NCBI RefSeq assembly: GCF_019160155.1
Contig: NZ_JAFNIH010000030.1
Coordinates: 124,001-188,000 of the forward strand
Length of the DNA stretch: 64,000 nucleotides
Reading direction: 5' to 3'
Source: Pinisolibacter aquiterrae
Lineage (GTDB): Bacteria; Pseudomonadota; Alphaproteobacteria; Rhizobiales; Ancalomicrobiaceae
Below, piece after piece: positions 44,598-54,399 of this stretch. How positions within the stretch are numbered: the stretch's first letter is position 1; each line of letters begins with the position of its first letter. The notes beneath the pieces are model-generated. The model was not told the origin of the DNA, searched no databases, and saw nothing but the letters and a program-made list of their open reading frames with translations. The translations under genes were made by a program, and so were the position numbers.

Positions 44598-45544
44598 TGA
44601 CCGAGACTCTCACCACCGATCGCGATTTCCGTGGTTACGGCGGCCGTCCGCCGAAGGTCTCCTGGCCGGGCGGCGCCCGGCTCGCCGTCTCGGTCGTCGT
44701 CAACGTCGAGGAGGGCGCCGAGCTCTCGATCGGCCAGGGCGACGAGGCGAACGAGGCGACCTACGAGGTCGTCGAGCAGATCGAGGGCGCCCGCGATCTC
44801 TGCATGGAATCGCATTTCGAATACGGCACCCGCGCCGGCTGGCCGCGCATCCGCGCGATGCTCGCCCGGTTCGGCACCCCGGCGACGCTCAACGCCAACG
44901 GCCGCGCGCTCGCGCTCTCGCCCTGGATCGCCGAGGAGGCGGTCGCCGACGGCCACGAGGTCGCCGCCCACGGCTGGCGCTGGGAACGCCACGCCCACAT
45001 GGGCGAGGCGGAGGAACGGCTGGCGATCGCGCGCACCGTCGAGGCGATCACGGCCGCTGCCGGCACCCCCCCACGCGGCTGGCACACCCGCTCCGCAACC
45101 TCGCCGGCGACCCGCCGCCTGTTGCTCGAGAGAGGCGGGTTCCTCTATGATTCCAATGCCTACAACGACGATCTTCCCTATCTTGTGGAAGTCGGCGGCG
45201 CCGATCACCTCGTGCTCCCCTACGCCTTCGACACCAACGACATGCGCTTCCAGCGCTCCGGCGGCTTCGTCTTCGGCGACGACTTCGCCCGCTACTGCAT
45301 CGATGCCTTCGATCGCCTGTGGGAGGAAGGCGCCGACGCCCCGCGCATGCTGTCGATCGGCCTGCATCTGAGGATCATCGGCCGCCCCGGCCGTATCGCC
45401 GGGCTCGAACGCTTCCTCGATCATGCCACCACGCGCGGTGGCGTCTGGTTCGCCCGGCGCGACGCCATCGCCCGCCATTGGCTGGAGGCGATCGGCCGCC
45501 ACGACCTCGTCGCCCGGGCGCTCGGCAGGGCGGCCGCCGAATGA
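44597..45544 (+). CDS. Polysaccharide-deacetylase-fold amidase, PuuE/allantoinase-like
   Basis: The 315-aa protein matches the PuuE-type of NodB-fold proteins, which act on ureides such as allantoin rather than polysaccharides: VSVVVNVEEGAELSIGQGD near residue 34 and the metal-site-like EVAAHGWRWERH (about residue 120), with the later YNDDLPYLVEV. It starts at the ATG that shares the final A of the permease stop. Within an operon that includes an importer and a racemase-fold protein it probably hydrolyses a cyclic amide or formamide. Confidence 0.85.
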   Translation: MTETLTTDRDFRGYGGRPPKVSWPGGARLAVSVVVNVEEGAELSIGQGDEANEATYEVVEQIEGARDLCMESHFEYGTRAGWPRIRAMLARFGTPATLNANGRALALSPWIAEEAVADGHEVAAHGWRWERHAHMGEAEERLAIARTVEAITAAAGTPPRGWHTRSATSPATRRLLLERGGFLYDSNAYNDDLPYLVEVGGADHLVLPYAFDTNDMRFQRSGGFVFGDDFARYCIDAFDRLWEEGADAPRMLSIGLHLRIIGRPGRIAGLERFLDHATTRGGVWFARRDAIARHWLEAIGRHDLVARALGRAAAE

Positions 45545-46188
45545 GGCTCCTTCTCGTCAATCCCAACACCAATCCCGCCACGACCGAGACGATGCGCCGG
45601 ATCGCCGCCCGCGCCGCCCCGGCGGGCGTCGACGTCGAGGGCCTGACGGTGACGCGCGGCGCCGCCCTGATCACCGACCCCGAGGCCTTGGCGCGCGCCG
45701 CCGAGGCGGTCGCGGAGGCGGAGGTGGCGATCCGGGCGCGCATGCCGGACGCGGTGATCGTCGCCGCATTCGGGGATCCCGGACGCGCGGCCCTCACCGA
45801 ACGGCTCGCCGTGCCGGTGATCGGGATCGGCGAGGCGGGAATGCGCGCGGGCGCGGCCGGCGGGCGCCGTTTCGCCGTGGTGACGACGACCCCCGCGCTC
45901 GTCGGCTCGATCACGGCCATGGCCGAGCGCCTCGGCCTCGCGAAGGAATTCGCCGGGGTGGTGCTGACCGAAGGCGACGCCGCCACCGTCACCGGCGACC
46001 CGATGCTGCTGCCGCGCGCGCTCGAGGCGGCGTCGCGCCGGGCGATCGCCGAACGCGACGTCGCGGCCCTGGTGATCGGCGGCGGCCCGCTCGCCGAGGC
46101 CGCCCGAGGCCTCGCCTTCGCCGGCGTCGAGATCGTCGAGCCGGTGCCGGCGGCCGTCGCCCGGGCGATCGCCGCGACCGGCATCTGA
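45541..46188 (+). CDS. Second racemase-fold protein lacking both catalytic Cys
   Basis: This 215-aa protein starts MRLLLVNPNTNPATTETM, as hydantoin racemases do. The expected catalytic cysteines are absent: position 76 is Ala (VAAFGDPG) and position 181 is Gly (VIGGGPLAE); the Pseudomonas hydantoin racemase has Cys76 and Cys181. It resembles the protein at 39078-39836 in both substitutions, so both belong to the same Cys-less subgroup. It overlaps the deacetylase stop by four bases and ends the operon. Confidence 0.82.
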   Translation: MRLLLVNPNTNPATTETMRRIAARAAPAGVDVEGLTVTRGAALITDPEALARAAEAVAEAEVAIRARMPDAVIVAAFGDPGRAALTERLAVPVIGIGEAGMRAGAAGGRRFAVVTTTPALVGSITAMAERLGLAKEFAGVVLTEGDAATVTGDPMLLPRALEAASRRAIAERDVAALVIGGGPLAEAARGLAFAGVEIVEPVPAAVARAIAATGI

Positions 46189-46417
46189 AGCCGAGGTCGG
46201 AGGTCGAGGGCGCGCTCGGTCGCCGCGATCGACGTCTCGATCGCGTACCTCCTTCCGGACCCCGGTGACGAGCCGGCGTCCGCCGCCTCCGGCGCGCGCG
46301 ACCTCTCCCACGTCGAACGACCTTTCTCACTCGTCATGGACACCCCCACGAGCGATCGGTCCGCTCGCGGGCGGATCGTCCGTGCGCTCCGTCGCGCCTT
46401 GCGCGATGGTCTCGATC

Positions 46418-46434
46418 GTGTCAATATGTGAACA
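46418..46434. promoter_or_regulatory. Candidate IclR operator (site A) before the ligase operon
   Basis: GTGTCA (46418-46423), five bases, then TGAACA (46429-46434) in the 312-bp gap before the ligase. The same arrangement occurs at three other places in this cluster. No other recognisable feature was seen in this gap. Confidence 0.55.
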
Positions 46435-46500
46435 GTGGTTCATGTAATGAAACGCTTGATCGAGAGCCGGGTGAACGCGGCCGGATCGGGAGGAACGCGA

Positions 46501-48093
46501 GTGTCTGCGTGGAAGGACCGCTTCGCCAAGCGGCGTGAGCTGCTGTTCGGTTCGCGTCTGGTGCCGTGCTACGTCGATCGCCCGACGTCGATCGACGCCA
46601 TGTTCCGCGCCGCCGTCGCACGCGCGCCGACGAACGAGATCGTCGTCGACGGCCCGACGCGTCTCACCTATCGCGACATGGAGGAACGCGTCGGCCGCCT
46701 CGCCGCCGGCCTCGCGGCGCGCGGCGTGTCGCGTGGTGACCGGGTGGTGCTGTTTCTCGCCAATCGCGCCGATTTCATCACGGCATTTCTGGCGATCGTG
46801 CGTATCGGCGCGATCGCGGTTCCGGTCGGGATCCGCGAGTCCGCGGTCGGCCTCGCCTTCGTGCTCGACGATTGCCGGGCGACGGCGATCCTCTTCGAGG
46901 CCGATCTCGCCGACCGGCTGCCCGCGCCCGAGGCGGAGCCGGACCTGCGCCTGCGCATCGCCGTCGGCGGCGCGGTCGCCGACGGCGACGACTTCGAGGC
47001 GATGATCGCCGAGACGTCGGCCGCGCCCGTCGACGTGTCCGAGGAGGACGGCGCCGTCATCCTCTACACCTCCGGCACCACCGGACGGCCGAAGGGCGCG
47101 ATCCTCTCCCATGTGAACATCGTCCACTCCTCGATCCATTTTCAGGAATGCTGGGAGTTCGAGGAGGGCGAACGGTCGATCCTCGCCGTGCCGGCCTCGC
47201 ACGTGACCGGGCTCGTCGCCATCCTCACCTCGATGATCCGGGTCGCCGGCTGCGTGATCATGATGCGCGCCTTCGACGTCGCCGCCTTCCTGACGCTCGC
47301 CGCGCGGGAGAAGATGACGACCACCGTGCTGGTCCCGGCGATGTACAATCTCATTCTGCTGCGCGGCGATCTCTCCGGCCTAGATCTCTCGGCCTGGCGC
47401 ATCGGCGGCTTCGGCGGCGCGCCGATGCCGGTCGCCAGCATCGAGGCGATGGCCGAGCGTCTGCCGGCGCTCCATCTCCTCAACGCCTACGGCTCGACCG
47501 AGTGCGCCACCATCATCTCGCTGGTGCCGCAGGGCATGAGCCGGGCCTGCATCGACTCGGTCGGCGCGCCGGTTCCGCTCGGCGATCTCCGGATCGTCGA
47601 CGATGCCGGCAAGGAGGTCGCCCCCGGCGAGACCGGCGAGGTCTGGATCCGGGGCCCGATGACCATCCGTGGCTATTGGGAGCGGCCGGAGGCGACCGAG
47701 ACCTCCTTCGTCGACGGCTATTGGCGCTCCGGCGACGTCGGCAGCCTCGGTCACGACGGCATGTTGCGCCTCTTCGATCGCAAGAACGACGTGATCAATC
47801 GCGGCGGCTTCAAGATCTACTCCGTCGAGGTCGAGAACGCGCTCTCCCACCACCCCGGCGTGGTCGAGGCGGCGGCGGTCTCCCATCCCGATCCGGTGCT
47901 GGGCGAGAAGCTCCACGTCTTCGTCACCGCCAAGACCGCCGATCTCGACGAGGCGGAGATCCGCGACCACTGCCGCCGGATCCTCGCCGACTACAAGGTG
48001 CCGGACTTCGTCACCTTTCTCGAGGACGGGCTGCCGCGCAATCCCAACGGCAAGATCCTCAAGCGCGCCCTGCGCGAGATGATCGGTTCTTGA
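46501..48093 (+). CDS. Acyl-CoA ligase / AMP-binding enzyme
   Basis: The 530-aa adenylate-forming enzyme has the ATP-binding loop ILYTSGTTGRPKGA, the NAYGSTECA motif, YWRSGDVG, the hinge region KNDVINRGGFKIYSVEVE and the catalytic Lys in PRNPNGKILKR. It converts a carboxylic acid to its CoA thioester. The GTG at 46501 with GGAGG seven bases upstream is preferred over ATGs at 46435/46447, which have no such site. It is first in an operon with SDR, acyl-CoA dehydrogenase and kinase-like genes. The acid is unknown. Confidence 0.9.
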   Translation: MSAWKDRFAKRRELLFGSRLVPCYVDRPTSIDAMFRAAVARAPTNEIVVDGPTRLTYRDMEERVGRLAAGLAARGVSRGDRVVLFLANRADFITAFLAIVRIGAIAVPVGIRESAVGLAFVLDDCRATAILFEADLADRLPAPEAEPDLRLRIAVGGAVADGDDFEAMIAETSAAPVDVSEEDGAVILYTSGTTGRPKGAILSHVNIVHSSIHFQECWEFEEGERSILAVPASHVTGLVAILTSMIRVAGCVIMMRAFDVAAFLTLAAREKMTTTVLVPAMYNLILLRGDLSGLDLSAWRIGGFGGAPMPVASIEAMAERLPALHLLNAYGSTECATIISLVPQGMSRACIDSVGAPVPLGDLRIVDDAGKEVAPGETGEVWIRGPMTIRGYWERPEATETSFVDGYWRSGDVGSLGHDGMLRLFDRKNDVINRGGFKIYSVEVENALSHHPGVVEAAAVSHPDPVLGEKLHVFVTAKTADLDEAEIRDHCRRILADYKVPDFVTFLEDGLPRNPNGKILKRALREMIGS

Positions 48094-48127
48094 GGCCGCC
48101 GTTCCCACCCCAATTTCGGAGGTATCG

Positions 48128-48904
48128 ATGTCGTCGGTCGAAATGACCCCGTTCCGGCTCGAGGGCCGCACCGCTTTCGTGACCGGCGCCTCGAGCGGCA
48201 TCGGCCGCCATCTGGCGCGCACGCTCGCCGAGGCCGGCGCCGACGTCGCGATCGCCGCCCGTCGGCGCGATCGCCTGGAGGAGACGGCGGTGGAGATCGC
48301 GAAGACCGGCCGGCGCATCCTCGTCGTCGAGATGGACGTCACCGACCGGGCGAGCGTCGCCGCCGGCATGACGCTCGCCGAGGCCGAACTCGGATCGATC
48401 GACGTGCTGATCAACAACGCCGGCGTCGCCGACACCGCGCCCTTCCTCGAGATGAGCGAGGAGGCCTGGGCGAAGGTGCTCGACACCGATCTGACCGGCG
48501 TCTGGCGCGTGGCGCAGGAGGCCGGCCGGCGCATGGCGGCGAAGGGGCGCGGCTCGATCGTCAACATCGCCTCGGCGCTCGGCCTCGCCGTGCAGAAGAA
48601 CCAGGCGAACTACGCCACCGCCAAGGCCGGGGTGCTGCATCTGACCCGCGTCATGGCGTTGGAACTGTGGCGCCGGGGCGTGCGCGTCAACGCGATCGCG
48701 CCCGGTTATTTCGAGACCGAGATCAACGCCGACTTCTTCGCGAGCGAAAAGGGCGCGGCCTATGTCGAGCGGCTCCAGCCCGGCCGCCTCGGGCAGCTCC
48801 GCGAGCTCGACGGTCCGGTGCTCCTGCTCGCCTCCGACGCCGGCAGCTTCGTCACCGGCACGGTGCTGTCGGTCGACGGCGGGGCGCTCCTGAAGGGCTT
48901 CTGA
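48128..48904 (+). CDS. Short-chain dehydrogenase/reductase
   Basis: The 258-aa SDR has the nucleotide-binding [12 protein letters not shown], the NNAGVAD motif, the catalytic Tyr-x-x-x-Lys in NYATAKAGV with Ser in the preceding IASALGL, and a C-terminal [16 protein letters not shown]. It oxidises or reduces a hydroxyl/keto group with NAD(P). GGAGG lies five bases before the ATG. It is 34 bp after the ligase in the same operon. Confidence 0.93.
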   Translation: MSSVEMTPFRLEGRTAFVTGASSGIGRHLARTLAEAGADVAIAARRRDRLEETAVEIAKTGRRILVVEMDVTDRASVAAGMTLAEAELGSIDVLINNAGVADTAPFLEMSEEAWAKVLDTDLTGVWRVAQEAGRRMAAKGRGSIVNIASALGLAVQKNQANYATAKAGVLHLTRVMALELWRRGVRVNAIAPGYFETEINADFFASEKGAAYVERLQPGRLGQLRELDGPVLLLASDAGSFVTGTVLSVDGGALLKGF

Positions 48905-48957
48905 CGCGAGACGAGAGACCCGGCCGAGGCCGGGCGCCATTCGAGGAGACGATCCCC

Positions 48958-50175
48958 GTGGACTTCACGCTTTCCGAAAAGACCCGCGAGATCGCGGACC
49001 GGCTGACCGCCTTCATGGACGAACACGTCCTTCCCGCGGAGGCGGTCTATCACCGCCACATGGCGAGTGCCGCCGACCGCTGGACCATTCCGCCGATCAT
49101 GGAGGAGCTGAAGGAAAAGGCGCGGGCGGCTGGTCTTTGGAACCTGTGGCTGCCCGAATCCGATCTCGGCGCCGGCCTCACCAATCTCGAATATGCTCCG
49201 CTCTGCGAGATCATGGGCCGCTCGCCGATCGGCGCGGAGGTGTTCAACTGCAACGCCCCGGACACCGGCAACATGGAGGTCCTGGTCCGCTACGGCACGC
49301 CGGCGCAGAAGGAGAGGTGGCTGACGCCGCTCCTCGAGGGGCGCATCCGCTCCGCCTTCTGCATGACCGAGCCCGAGGTCGCCTCGTCGGACGCCACCAA
49401 CGTGCGCTGCTCGATCCGCGAGGACGGCGACGATCTGGTGATCGACGGGCGCAAATGGTGGGCCTCCGGCGCCATGGATCCGCGCTGCGAGATCTTCATC
49501 GTCATGGGCAAGACCGACCCCACCGCCGAGACCCATCGCCAACAGTCGATGGTTCTGGTGCCGCGCGCGACTCCCGGCGTGCGCCTCGTCCGCGCCATGG
49601 AGGTCTTCGGCGGCGACGATGCCCCGCATGGTCACGCCGAGATCGTCTTCGAGAACGTCCGCGTGCCCAAGGCGAACATGCTGCTCGGACCCGGGCGTGG
49701 CTTCGAGATCGCGCAAGGCCGGCTCGGGCCCGGGCGGATCCATCACTGCATGCGCCTCGTCGGCTGCGCCCAGCGCGCGCTCGAGACCGCCTGCCGGCGC
49801 GCCGCCGAGCGCGTCGCCTTCGGCCGCCCCCTCGCCGAGCAGGGCAGCGTGCGCGAGGAGATCGCCCGCAGCGTCTGCGAGATCACCCAGGCCCGCCTCC
49901 TCACCCTCGCCGCCGCCGACGAGATGGACCGCAAGGGCAACAAGGCCGCGCGCGACATGATCGCCATGATCAAGATCGTCGCCCCCTCGATGGCCCAGAC
50001 GGTGATCGACCGGGCGATCCAGATCCACGGCGCCATGGGCGTCAGCCAGGACACGTTCCTCGCCGAGGCATGGAAATACGCCCGTACCATCCGCATCGCC
50101 GACGGCCCCGACGCCGTCCACCTCATGAGCCTCGGTCGCCAGACCCTGCGCCGCCACGCCGGACGGTCCGCATGA
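48958..50175 (+). CDS. Acyl-CoA dehydrogenase
   Basis: The 405-aa flavoprotein has the family segments [42 protein letters not shown] and [23 protein letters not shown]. The plan resembles the ACAD10/11 subgroup, whose members are often next to APH-fold kinases, as here. It starts at a GTG about 10 bases after GAGGAG. It introduces a double bond into an acyl-CoA, probably the ligase product or a derivative. Confidence 0.92.
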   Translation: MDFTLSEKTREIADRLTAFMDEHVLPAEAVYHRHMASAADRWTIPPIMEELKEKARAAGLWNLWLPESDLGAGLTNLEYAPLCEIMGRSPIGAEVFNCNAPDTGNMEVLVRYGTPAQKERWLTPLLEGRIRSAFCMTEPEVASSDATNVRCSIREDGDDLVIDGRKWWASGAMDPRCEIFIVMGKTDPTAETHRQQSMVLVPRATPGVRLVRAMEVFGGDDAPHGHAEIVFENVRVPKANMLLGPGRGFEIAQGRLGPGRIHHCMRLVGCAQRALETACRRAAERVAFGRPLAEQGSVREEIARSVCEITQARLLTLAAADEMDRKGNKAARDMIAMIKIVAPSMAQTVIDRAIQIHGAMGVSQDTFLAEAWKYARTIRIADGPDAVHLMSLGRQTLRRHAGRSA

Positions 50176-51188
50176 ACGACGTCGCACGTCTCGATCTCGA
50201 TCGGTTGGAACCCTGGCTCGCGGCCGAGCTCGACGGGTTTCGCGGCCCCGTGACCGCCCGCAAGTTCGCCGGCGGTCAGTCGAACCCGACCTTCCTTCTC
50301 GAGGCGGGCGGCCGGCGCTGGGTGCTCCGGCGCAAGCCGCCCGGCGTGTTGCTGCCCTCGGCGCATGCGGTCGAGCGCGAATATCGCGTGATGAAGGCGC
50401 TCGGTCCGACCGCCGTGCCGGTGCCGTGCGCCCATCTTCTCTGCGAGGACGCCGCGATCGTCGGCACGCCCTTCTTCGTGATGGATCACGTCGAGGGGCG
50501 GATCTTCTGGGATCCCGCCCTGCCGGAGATCGCGCCGGCGGAGCGGCGGGCCTATCACCTGGAGATCGCCCGCGTCCTCGGCGAACTCGCCCGTCTCGAT
50601 CCCGCCTCGGTCGGCCTCGGCGATTACGGCCGTGCCGGCGGCTACGTCGGCCGGCAGATCCGGCGCTGGGTCGAGCAATATCGCGCCTCCGAGACCGAGA
50701 CGGTCCCCGACATGGAGGCGCTGATCGATCGCCTCGGCGGCTGGACGCCGAACGACGACGGCGTCGCCCTCGTCCACGGCGACTTCCGCATCGACAATCT
50801 GATCTTCCACCCGAGCGAGCCGCGCATCCTCGCGATCCTCGACTGGGAACTGTCGACCCTCGGCACGCCGCTGGTCGATCTCACCTATTTCTGCACCATG
50901 TTGCGGCTGCCGCCGCAGGGCTACATCAAGGGCCTCGGCGGGGTCGATCGCGACGCGGCCGGTCTGCCGGGCGAGGCGGACTTCCTAGCGGATTTCACGG
51001 CGGCGAGCGGTCTTCCGGCCCCGGCCGACTGGAACCTGTGGATCGCCTTCCACGCCTTCCGCTTCGCCGCGATCTGCCAGGGGGTGAAGAAGCGCCATCT
51101 CTCGGGCAATGCCTCGAGCACCGATGCGGCCGGCGCCGCCGCCATGGTCGAAGTCGCCGCCGCCCTCGGTCGCGAACTCCTCGGCTGA
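50172..51188 (+). CDS. APH-fold phosphotransferase, ACAD10-associated type
   Basis: The 338-aa protein has a kinase fold of the aminoglycoside phosphotransferase class: [25 protein letters not shown] (partly), catalytic loop [14 protein letters not shown] and metal-binding [11 protein letters not shown]. In ACAD10/11 enzymes such a kinase phosphorylates the 4-hydroxy group of a hydroxyacyl-CoA so that the dehydrogenase partner can eliminate it. Its overlap by four bases with the dehydrogenase gene fits that pairing, and suggests 4-hydroxyacyl-CoA chemistry here. Confidence 0.88.
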   Translation: MNDVARLDLDRLEPWLAAELDGFRGPVTARKFAGGQSNPTFLLEAGGRRWVLRRKPPGVLLPSAHAVEREYRVMKALGPTAVPVPCAHLLCEDAAIVGTPFFVMDHVEGRIFWDPALPEIAPAERRAYHLEIARVLGELARLDPASVGLGDYGRAGGYVGRQIRRWVEQYRASETETVPDMEALIDRLGGWTPNDDGVALVHGDFRIDNLIFHPSEPRILAILDWELSTLGTPLVDLTYFCTMLRLPPQGYIKGLGGVDRDAAGLPGEADFLADFTAASGLPAPADWNLWIAFHAFRFAAICQGVKKRHLSGNASSTDAAGAAAMVEVAAALGRELLG

Positions 51189-51309
51189 GGCCACACAGAC
51201 GGGTAGGGCAGGGACTTCGCGAGGGCGCTTATGCGTGGCCTGTCTCCGTCCTCGAAACGACACGCCGCGTCGCGGGGGGCTCCCGTGGCGCGGCGAGATC
51301 ACGTTGCGC

Positions 51310-52908
51310 TCAGCCCTTGGCGAGGCCGAGCGAGCCGGGGTTCATCAGGCCTTCGGGGTCGAGCGCGCGCTTGACGTCGACGGCGAGCGACCAGGTCTCC
51401 GGCGTGAGGATGCTCTCGAACGGGTAGTCGCGGGCGATCTGCCAACTGACGCCGCCGAGCCCGGCGTAGAGCTCCTGGCAACCCCGACGCAACTCGACGA
51501 CGGCGGCGCGCGTCCGCGGCGCGGCCGGCCGGTCGAGCCACGGCTTCACCACGTCGGCGCCGACGCTCGCCTGGTGGAGCGGGGTGATCTCGTCCTGCCA
51601 ATAGAAGGCGGGTTCGAGGAAGAACTCGGTGCCGACGGTCATGCTCATCACCGAATAGAGGATGCCGTGCTCTTCCATGAAGGCGCGGCGTTCGGCGAAA
51701 TAGGCCTCGTTGGCGGCGACCACCTTCTGGGCGTCGCCGAGCGGGAAGACGGCGTGGATCGGCACCCAGCGCTCGCCGTCGAGCCCGAGCATGCCGCGCA
51801 CCGGCGAGAACGGCTTCGCGCGCATCACCTTCGGCACGGTGTTCTCGATCTCGACGCCGTGACGTTTGCCGATCGCGCGCAGGATCTCGATCGAGGCCTT
51901 CAGCTCCTCCGCCGTGCGCCCCTCGGTGACGATGTGGAGGGTGAAGGCGTGCGCCTTGAGGAAGGCGGTGCCGCCCGCGACCGCCCCGGCCACGTCCTTG
52001 ACGCTCTGGAAGACCGACTTGCCGGCCTTGGCGAGGTTGCCGAGAGTCTTCAGCCCGTCGGAGATGCGATTGACGCTCGCCGAATGGTTCGCCTTGTTGC
52101 GGTCGATGCCGAACCCCTCGGCGACGAGACGCGTGCGGGCCATCTCCACCTGCGTCGCCGCCATCGCCGCCATCGACGGGAAGCCGAAGGAGAGGAAGCC
52201 GACCTCGCTCGGACGCGGCCACAGGCGCAGCGTCGCCGCGACCTTGATGCCGAAGGCGCCGTTGTCGCCGATGAAGAGCCCGGTGAAGTCCGGTCCGCCG
52301 TAACGGGTGAAGGGCTTGGCGCCGCGCCGGCCTCCCGAGCCCGTCGTGACGAGGCGCCCGTCGGCGAGAACCACGGTGATCCCGAGCACCGATTCGGCGA
52401 CCGTCCCGTTGAGCGCCGATCCGAAGAAGGCGGAATTCTGCGACAAGGCGCCGCCGACCGTGGCGGCGACGCCGGAGAGCGGCCCCCAATAGCCGGTCCG
52501 GAGCCCGGTGCCCTCCAACGCCTCGGCGACCTGCGCCCAGGTGCAGCCGGCCTCGACGGTCACGTACATGCCGTCGACGTCGACCTCGAGCACCCGGTTC
52601 ATCCGGCGCGTGTCGACGACGACCGAGCCGGCGCGGTCGGGCAGGTAACCCTTGGTGTAGGACATGCCGCCGCCACGCGGCACCACCGCGAGGCCTCCGG
52701 CGGTGGCGATGCGGACCGCCTCGGCGGTCTCCTCGCGGGTCTGCGGCATCACGACGCCGAGCGGGCGGATACCCGGTTGCCAGAAGATGTCGTTCGCGTA
52801 GTAATCGCGTGTCGTGTCGTCCCTCGACACGCGCCCCGAACCGAGACGGAGATCGATCTCGTCCAACGCGTCGCGCGTCTGCGTTGCTTCCGTGCGAAGC
52901 GTGGTCAT
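51310..52908 (-). CDS. FAD-linked oxidase, GlcD/VAO-type
   Basis: The 532-aa protein has the PCMH/VAO FAD-binding domain: VMPQTREETAEAVRIAT, PRGGGMSYTKG, GCTWAQVAEAL, GPLSGVAATVGGALSQNSAFFGS (partly) and a C-terminal cap ending RALDPEGLMNPGSLGL. Members oxidise 2-hydroxyacids or phenolic alcohols. GGAGGAACGACC precedes the ATG. It faces the kinase gene convergently and diverges from iclR across 354 bp holding two operator-like sites. Confidence 0.9.
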   Translation of the reverse strand: MTTLRTEATQTRDALDEIDLRLGSGRVSRDDTTRDYYANDIFWQPGIRPLGVVMPQTREETAEAVRIATAGGLAVVPRGGGMSYTKGYLPDRAGSVVVDTRRMNRVLEVDVDGMYVTVEAGCTWAQVAEALEGTGLRTGYWGPLSGVAATVGGALSQNSAFFGSALNGTVAESVLGITVVLADGRLVTTGSGGRRGAKPFTRYGGPDFTGLFIGDNGAFGIKVAATLRLWPRPSEVGFLSFGFPSMAAMAATQVEMARTRLVAEGFGIDRNKANHSASVNRISDGLKTLGNLAKAGKSVFQSVKDVAGAVAGGTAFLKAHAFTLHIVTEGRTAEELKASIEILRAIGKRHGVEIENTVPKVMRAKPFSPVRGMLGLDGERWVPIHAVFPLGDAQKVVAANEAYFAERRAFMEEHGILYSVMSMTVGTEFFLEPAFYWQDEITPLHQASVGADVVKPWLDRPAAPRTRAAVVELRRGCQELYAGLGGVSWQIARDYPFESILTPETWSLAVDVKRALDPEGLMNPGSLGLAKG

Positions 52909-53043
52909 GGTCGTTCCTCCTGTCGTGGCGCCGCTCGCGGATCGCATCGTCGAGCCGCGGCGAGACGGATCGCCGGCATTCTGCGGCCGGCGGACGCGAG
53001 GATCGTGCTCGCGTATCGGGGAAGGAAACATCGCTCACCGATT

Positions 53044-53079
53044 GTGTCAATAAGTAACTTGCGTGTCATTCTGTGACAT
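53044..53079. promoter_or_regulatory. Two candidate IclR operators (sites B and C) between oxidase and iclR
   Basis: Site B: GTGTCA (53044), five bases, TAACTT (53055). Site C: GTGTCA (53063), five bases, TGACAT (53074), which contains the perfect inverted repeat TGTCA-N5-TGACA. Both lie in the 354-bp divergent gap (52909-53263), otherwise without recognised features. Confidence 0.6.
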
Positions 53080-53263
53080 GATAGGGTTCCGCCGTCGTCG
53101 CGACCTCCGCCGCGCCGCGGTGGGGCCGAGGAAATTCGGCGCTTTCGAGCCGTTTCGCGCGACGGCGACCCGGATCGGCCGACGCCGGCCGGGGGGCATG
53201 ACGATGGTGGCGACGGTCCGATCTTCGGCCGTCGCCGGTCCGACACTCGACGGGAAGCTCAGG

Positions 53264-54043
53264 ATGCCGACGACGAAATCCGCCTCGACCCACAACGTGA
53301 GAGCCGTCAGCCGCGCGCTCGCCATCCTCGGTTCCTTCGCCGACAAGAGCCTTCAGTCGCTCGCCGAGGTGACCAACGTCACCGGCCTCGACAAGGGGAC
53401 GACGCGGCGCCTGCTCCTGACCATGATGGACGCCGGCTTCATCGCCCAGGATCAGGCGACCCAGCACTATCGCCTCGGCCGGGCGATCCGCGACCTCGCC
53501 GCCAATGTCGCCGACGACGTCGATCTGCGCGCCGTCGCGGTGCCGGTTCTGACCGAGCTCGCCGCCGATCTGCACATCACCGCCTTCGTGTCGGTCTACG
53601 ACGACGGCGACGTCGTCTGCCTCGAGCGCATCCACGACATGAAGGGCATCGAGGTCCACTGGTGGGCCGTCGGCGGCACGCTGCCCTACAATTGCGGCGG
53701 CGCCCCCAAACTGCTGCTCGCTTATCGCTCCGAGGCGGAGATCGACGTGGCGCTGCAACGGCCGCTGGTGGCGATGACGCCGAAGAGCGTCACCGACCCG
53801 GCGAAGTTCCGCGAGCAATTGGCCAAGATCCGCGAACGCGGCTGGGAATGCGCGATCGACGACGTCGCCGTCGGCCTGACCGCGCTCGCCGTGCCGGTGC
53901 GCGGCCACGACGGCGAGATCGTCTGCTGCATCTCGATGGCGGGCCTGACCCCGCAGATGGTCGGGCGCGGCCGCCCGGTCCATCTCGATCGCCTGCTCGC
54001 GGCGGCGGAGAAGATCGAACGCCGTCTGCGCGGCGGCCGTTGA
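53264..54043 (+). CDS. IclR family transcriptional regulator
   Basis: The protein has an IclR winged helix (NVRAVSRALAILGSFADKSLQSLAEV, partly; then GLDKGTTRRLLLTMMDAGFI) and the IclR effector domain (AVPVLTELAADLHITAFVSVYDDGDVVCLERI partly, CAIDDVAVGLTALAVPVRG). From the ATG at 53264 it is 259 aa, the usual length; ATGs at 53198 or the GTG at 53063 would extend it, the last lying inside a putative operator. It sits centrally in the catabolic cluster and is the likely regulator of the repeated GTGTCA sites. Confidence 0.9.
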   Translation: MPTTKSASTHNVRAVSRALAILGSFADKSLQSLAEVTNVTGLDKGTTRRLLLTMMDAGFIAQDQATQHYRLGRAIRDLAANVADDVDLRAVAVPVLTELAADLHITAFVSVYDDGDVVCLERIHDMKGIEVHWWAVGGTLPYNCGGAPKLLLAYRSEAEIDVALQRPLVAMTPKSVTDPAKFREQLAKIRERGWECAIDDVAVGLTALAVPVRGHDGEIVCCISMAGLTPQMVGRGRPVHLDRLLAAAEKIERRLRGGR

Positions 54044-54097
54044 GGCGGCGAGGGGATCGCGTCGTGACACGCGAACCGCCGTCGTCGCGCTCAAGTC

Positions 54098-54132
54098 GTG
54101 TCATCCAATAACACGAGTTTTATCTATTGACA
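54098..54132 (+). promoter_or_regulatory. Candidate IclR operator (site D) and -35 element before livJ
   Basis: GTGTCA (54098-54103), five bases, TAACAC (54109-54114), directly followed by a consensus -35 TTGACA at 54127-54132 and a weak CTAAGG at -10 spacing (17 bp). The site lies in the 356-bp gap between iclR and livJ; the remaining 270 bp before livJ show no recognisable gene. Confidence 0.5.
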
Positions 54133-54399
54133 GGCAGATCGGGTTACGCCTAAGGTCTTCGAAACGACGAAAACAGTCGTATCGGAGGAGGGCGCGACCC
54201 GAGACCTCGTCGGCCTGGGCCGATCGAGTGGGGTCGTGGCGTGACGCTCGGCCCGGCGGAACGGCGCAGGCCGAAGCCGTCGGCTCGACGACGGGTCTCC
54301 TCTCCCCCGACGCGACGCTTCGAAACGATCGGCCCCGATGGTGTCGGATGGCCGGGCCGGTCGAACGTCCAAAAAAAACGTCCGGGGAGGATCTAGGCG

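Noticed and set aside
46189-46500. Possible small gene in the gap before the ligase
   Set aside because: No ORF with a credible start and ribosome binding site. The in-frame N-terminal extension of the ligase (from 46435) overlaps the operator-like site and lacks a Shine-Dalgarno.
54044-54399. Riboswitch or leader RNA before livJ
   Set aside because: The 270 bp after the putative promoter are GC-rich but show no recognisable riboswitch core. The run of eight A at about 54371 near the ribosome binding site is not a terminator.
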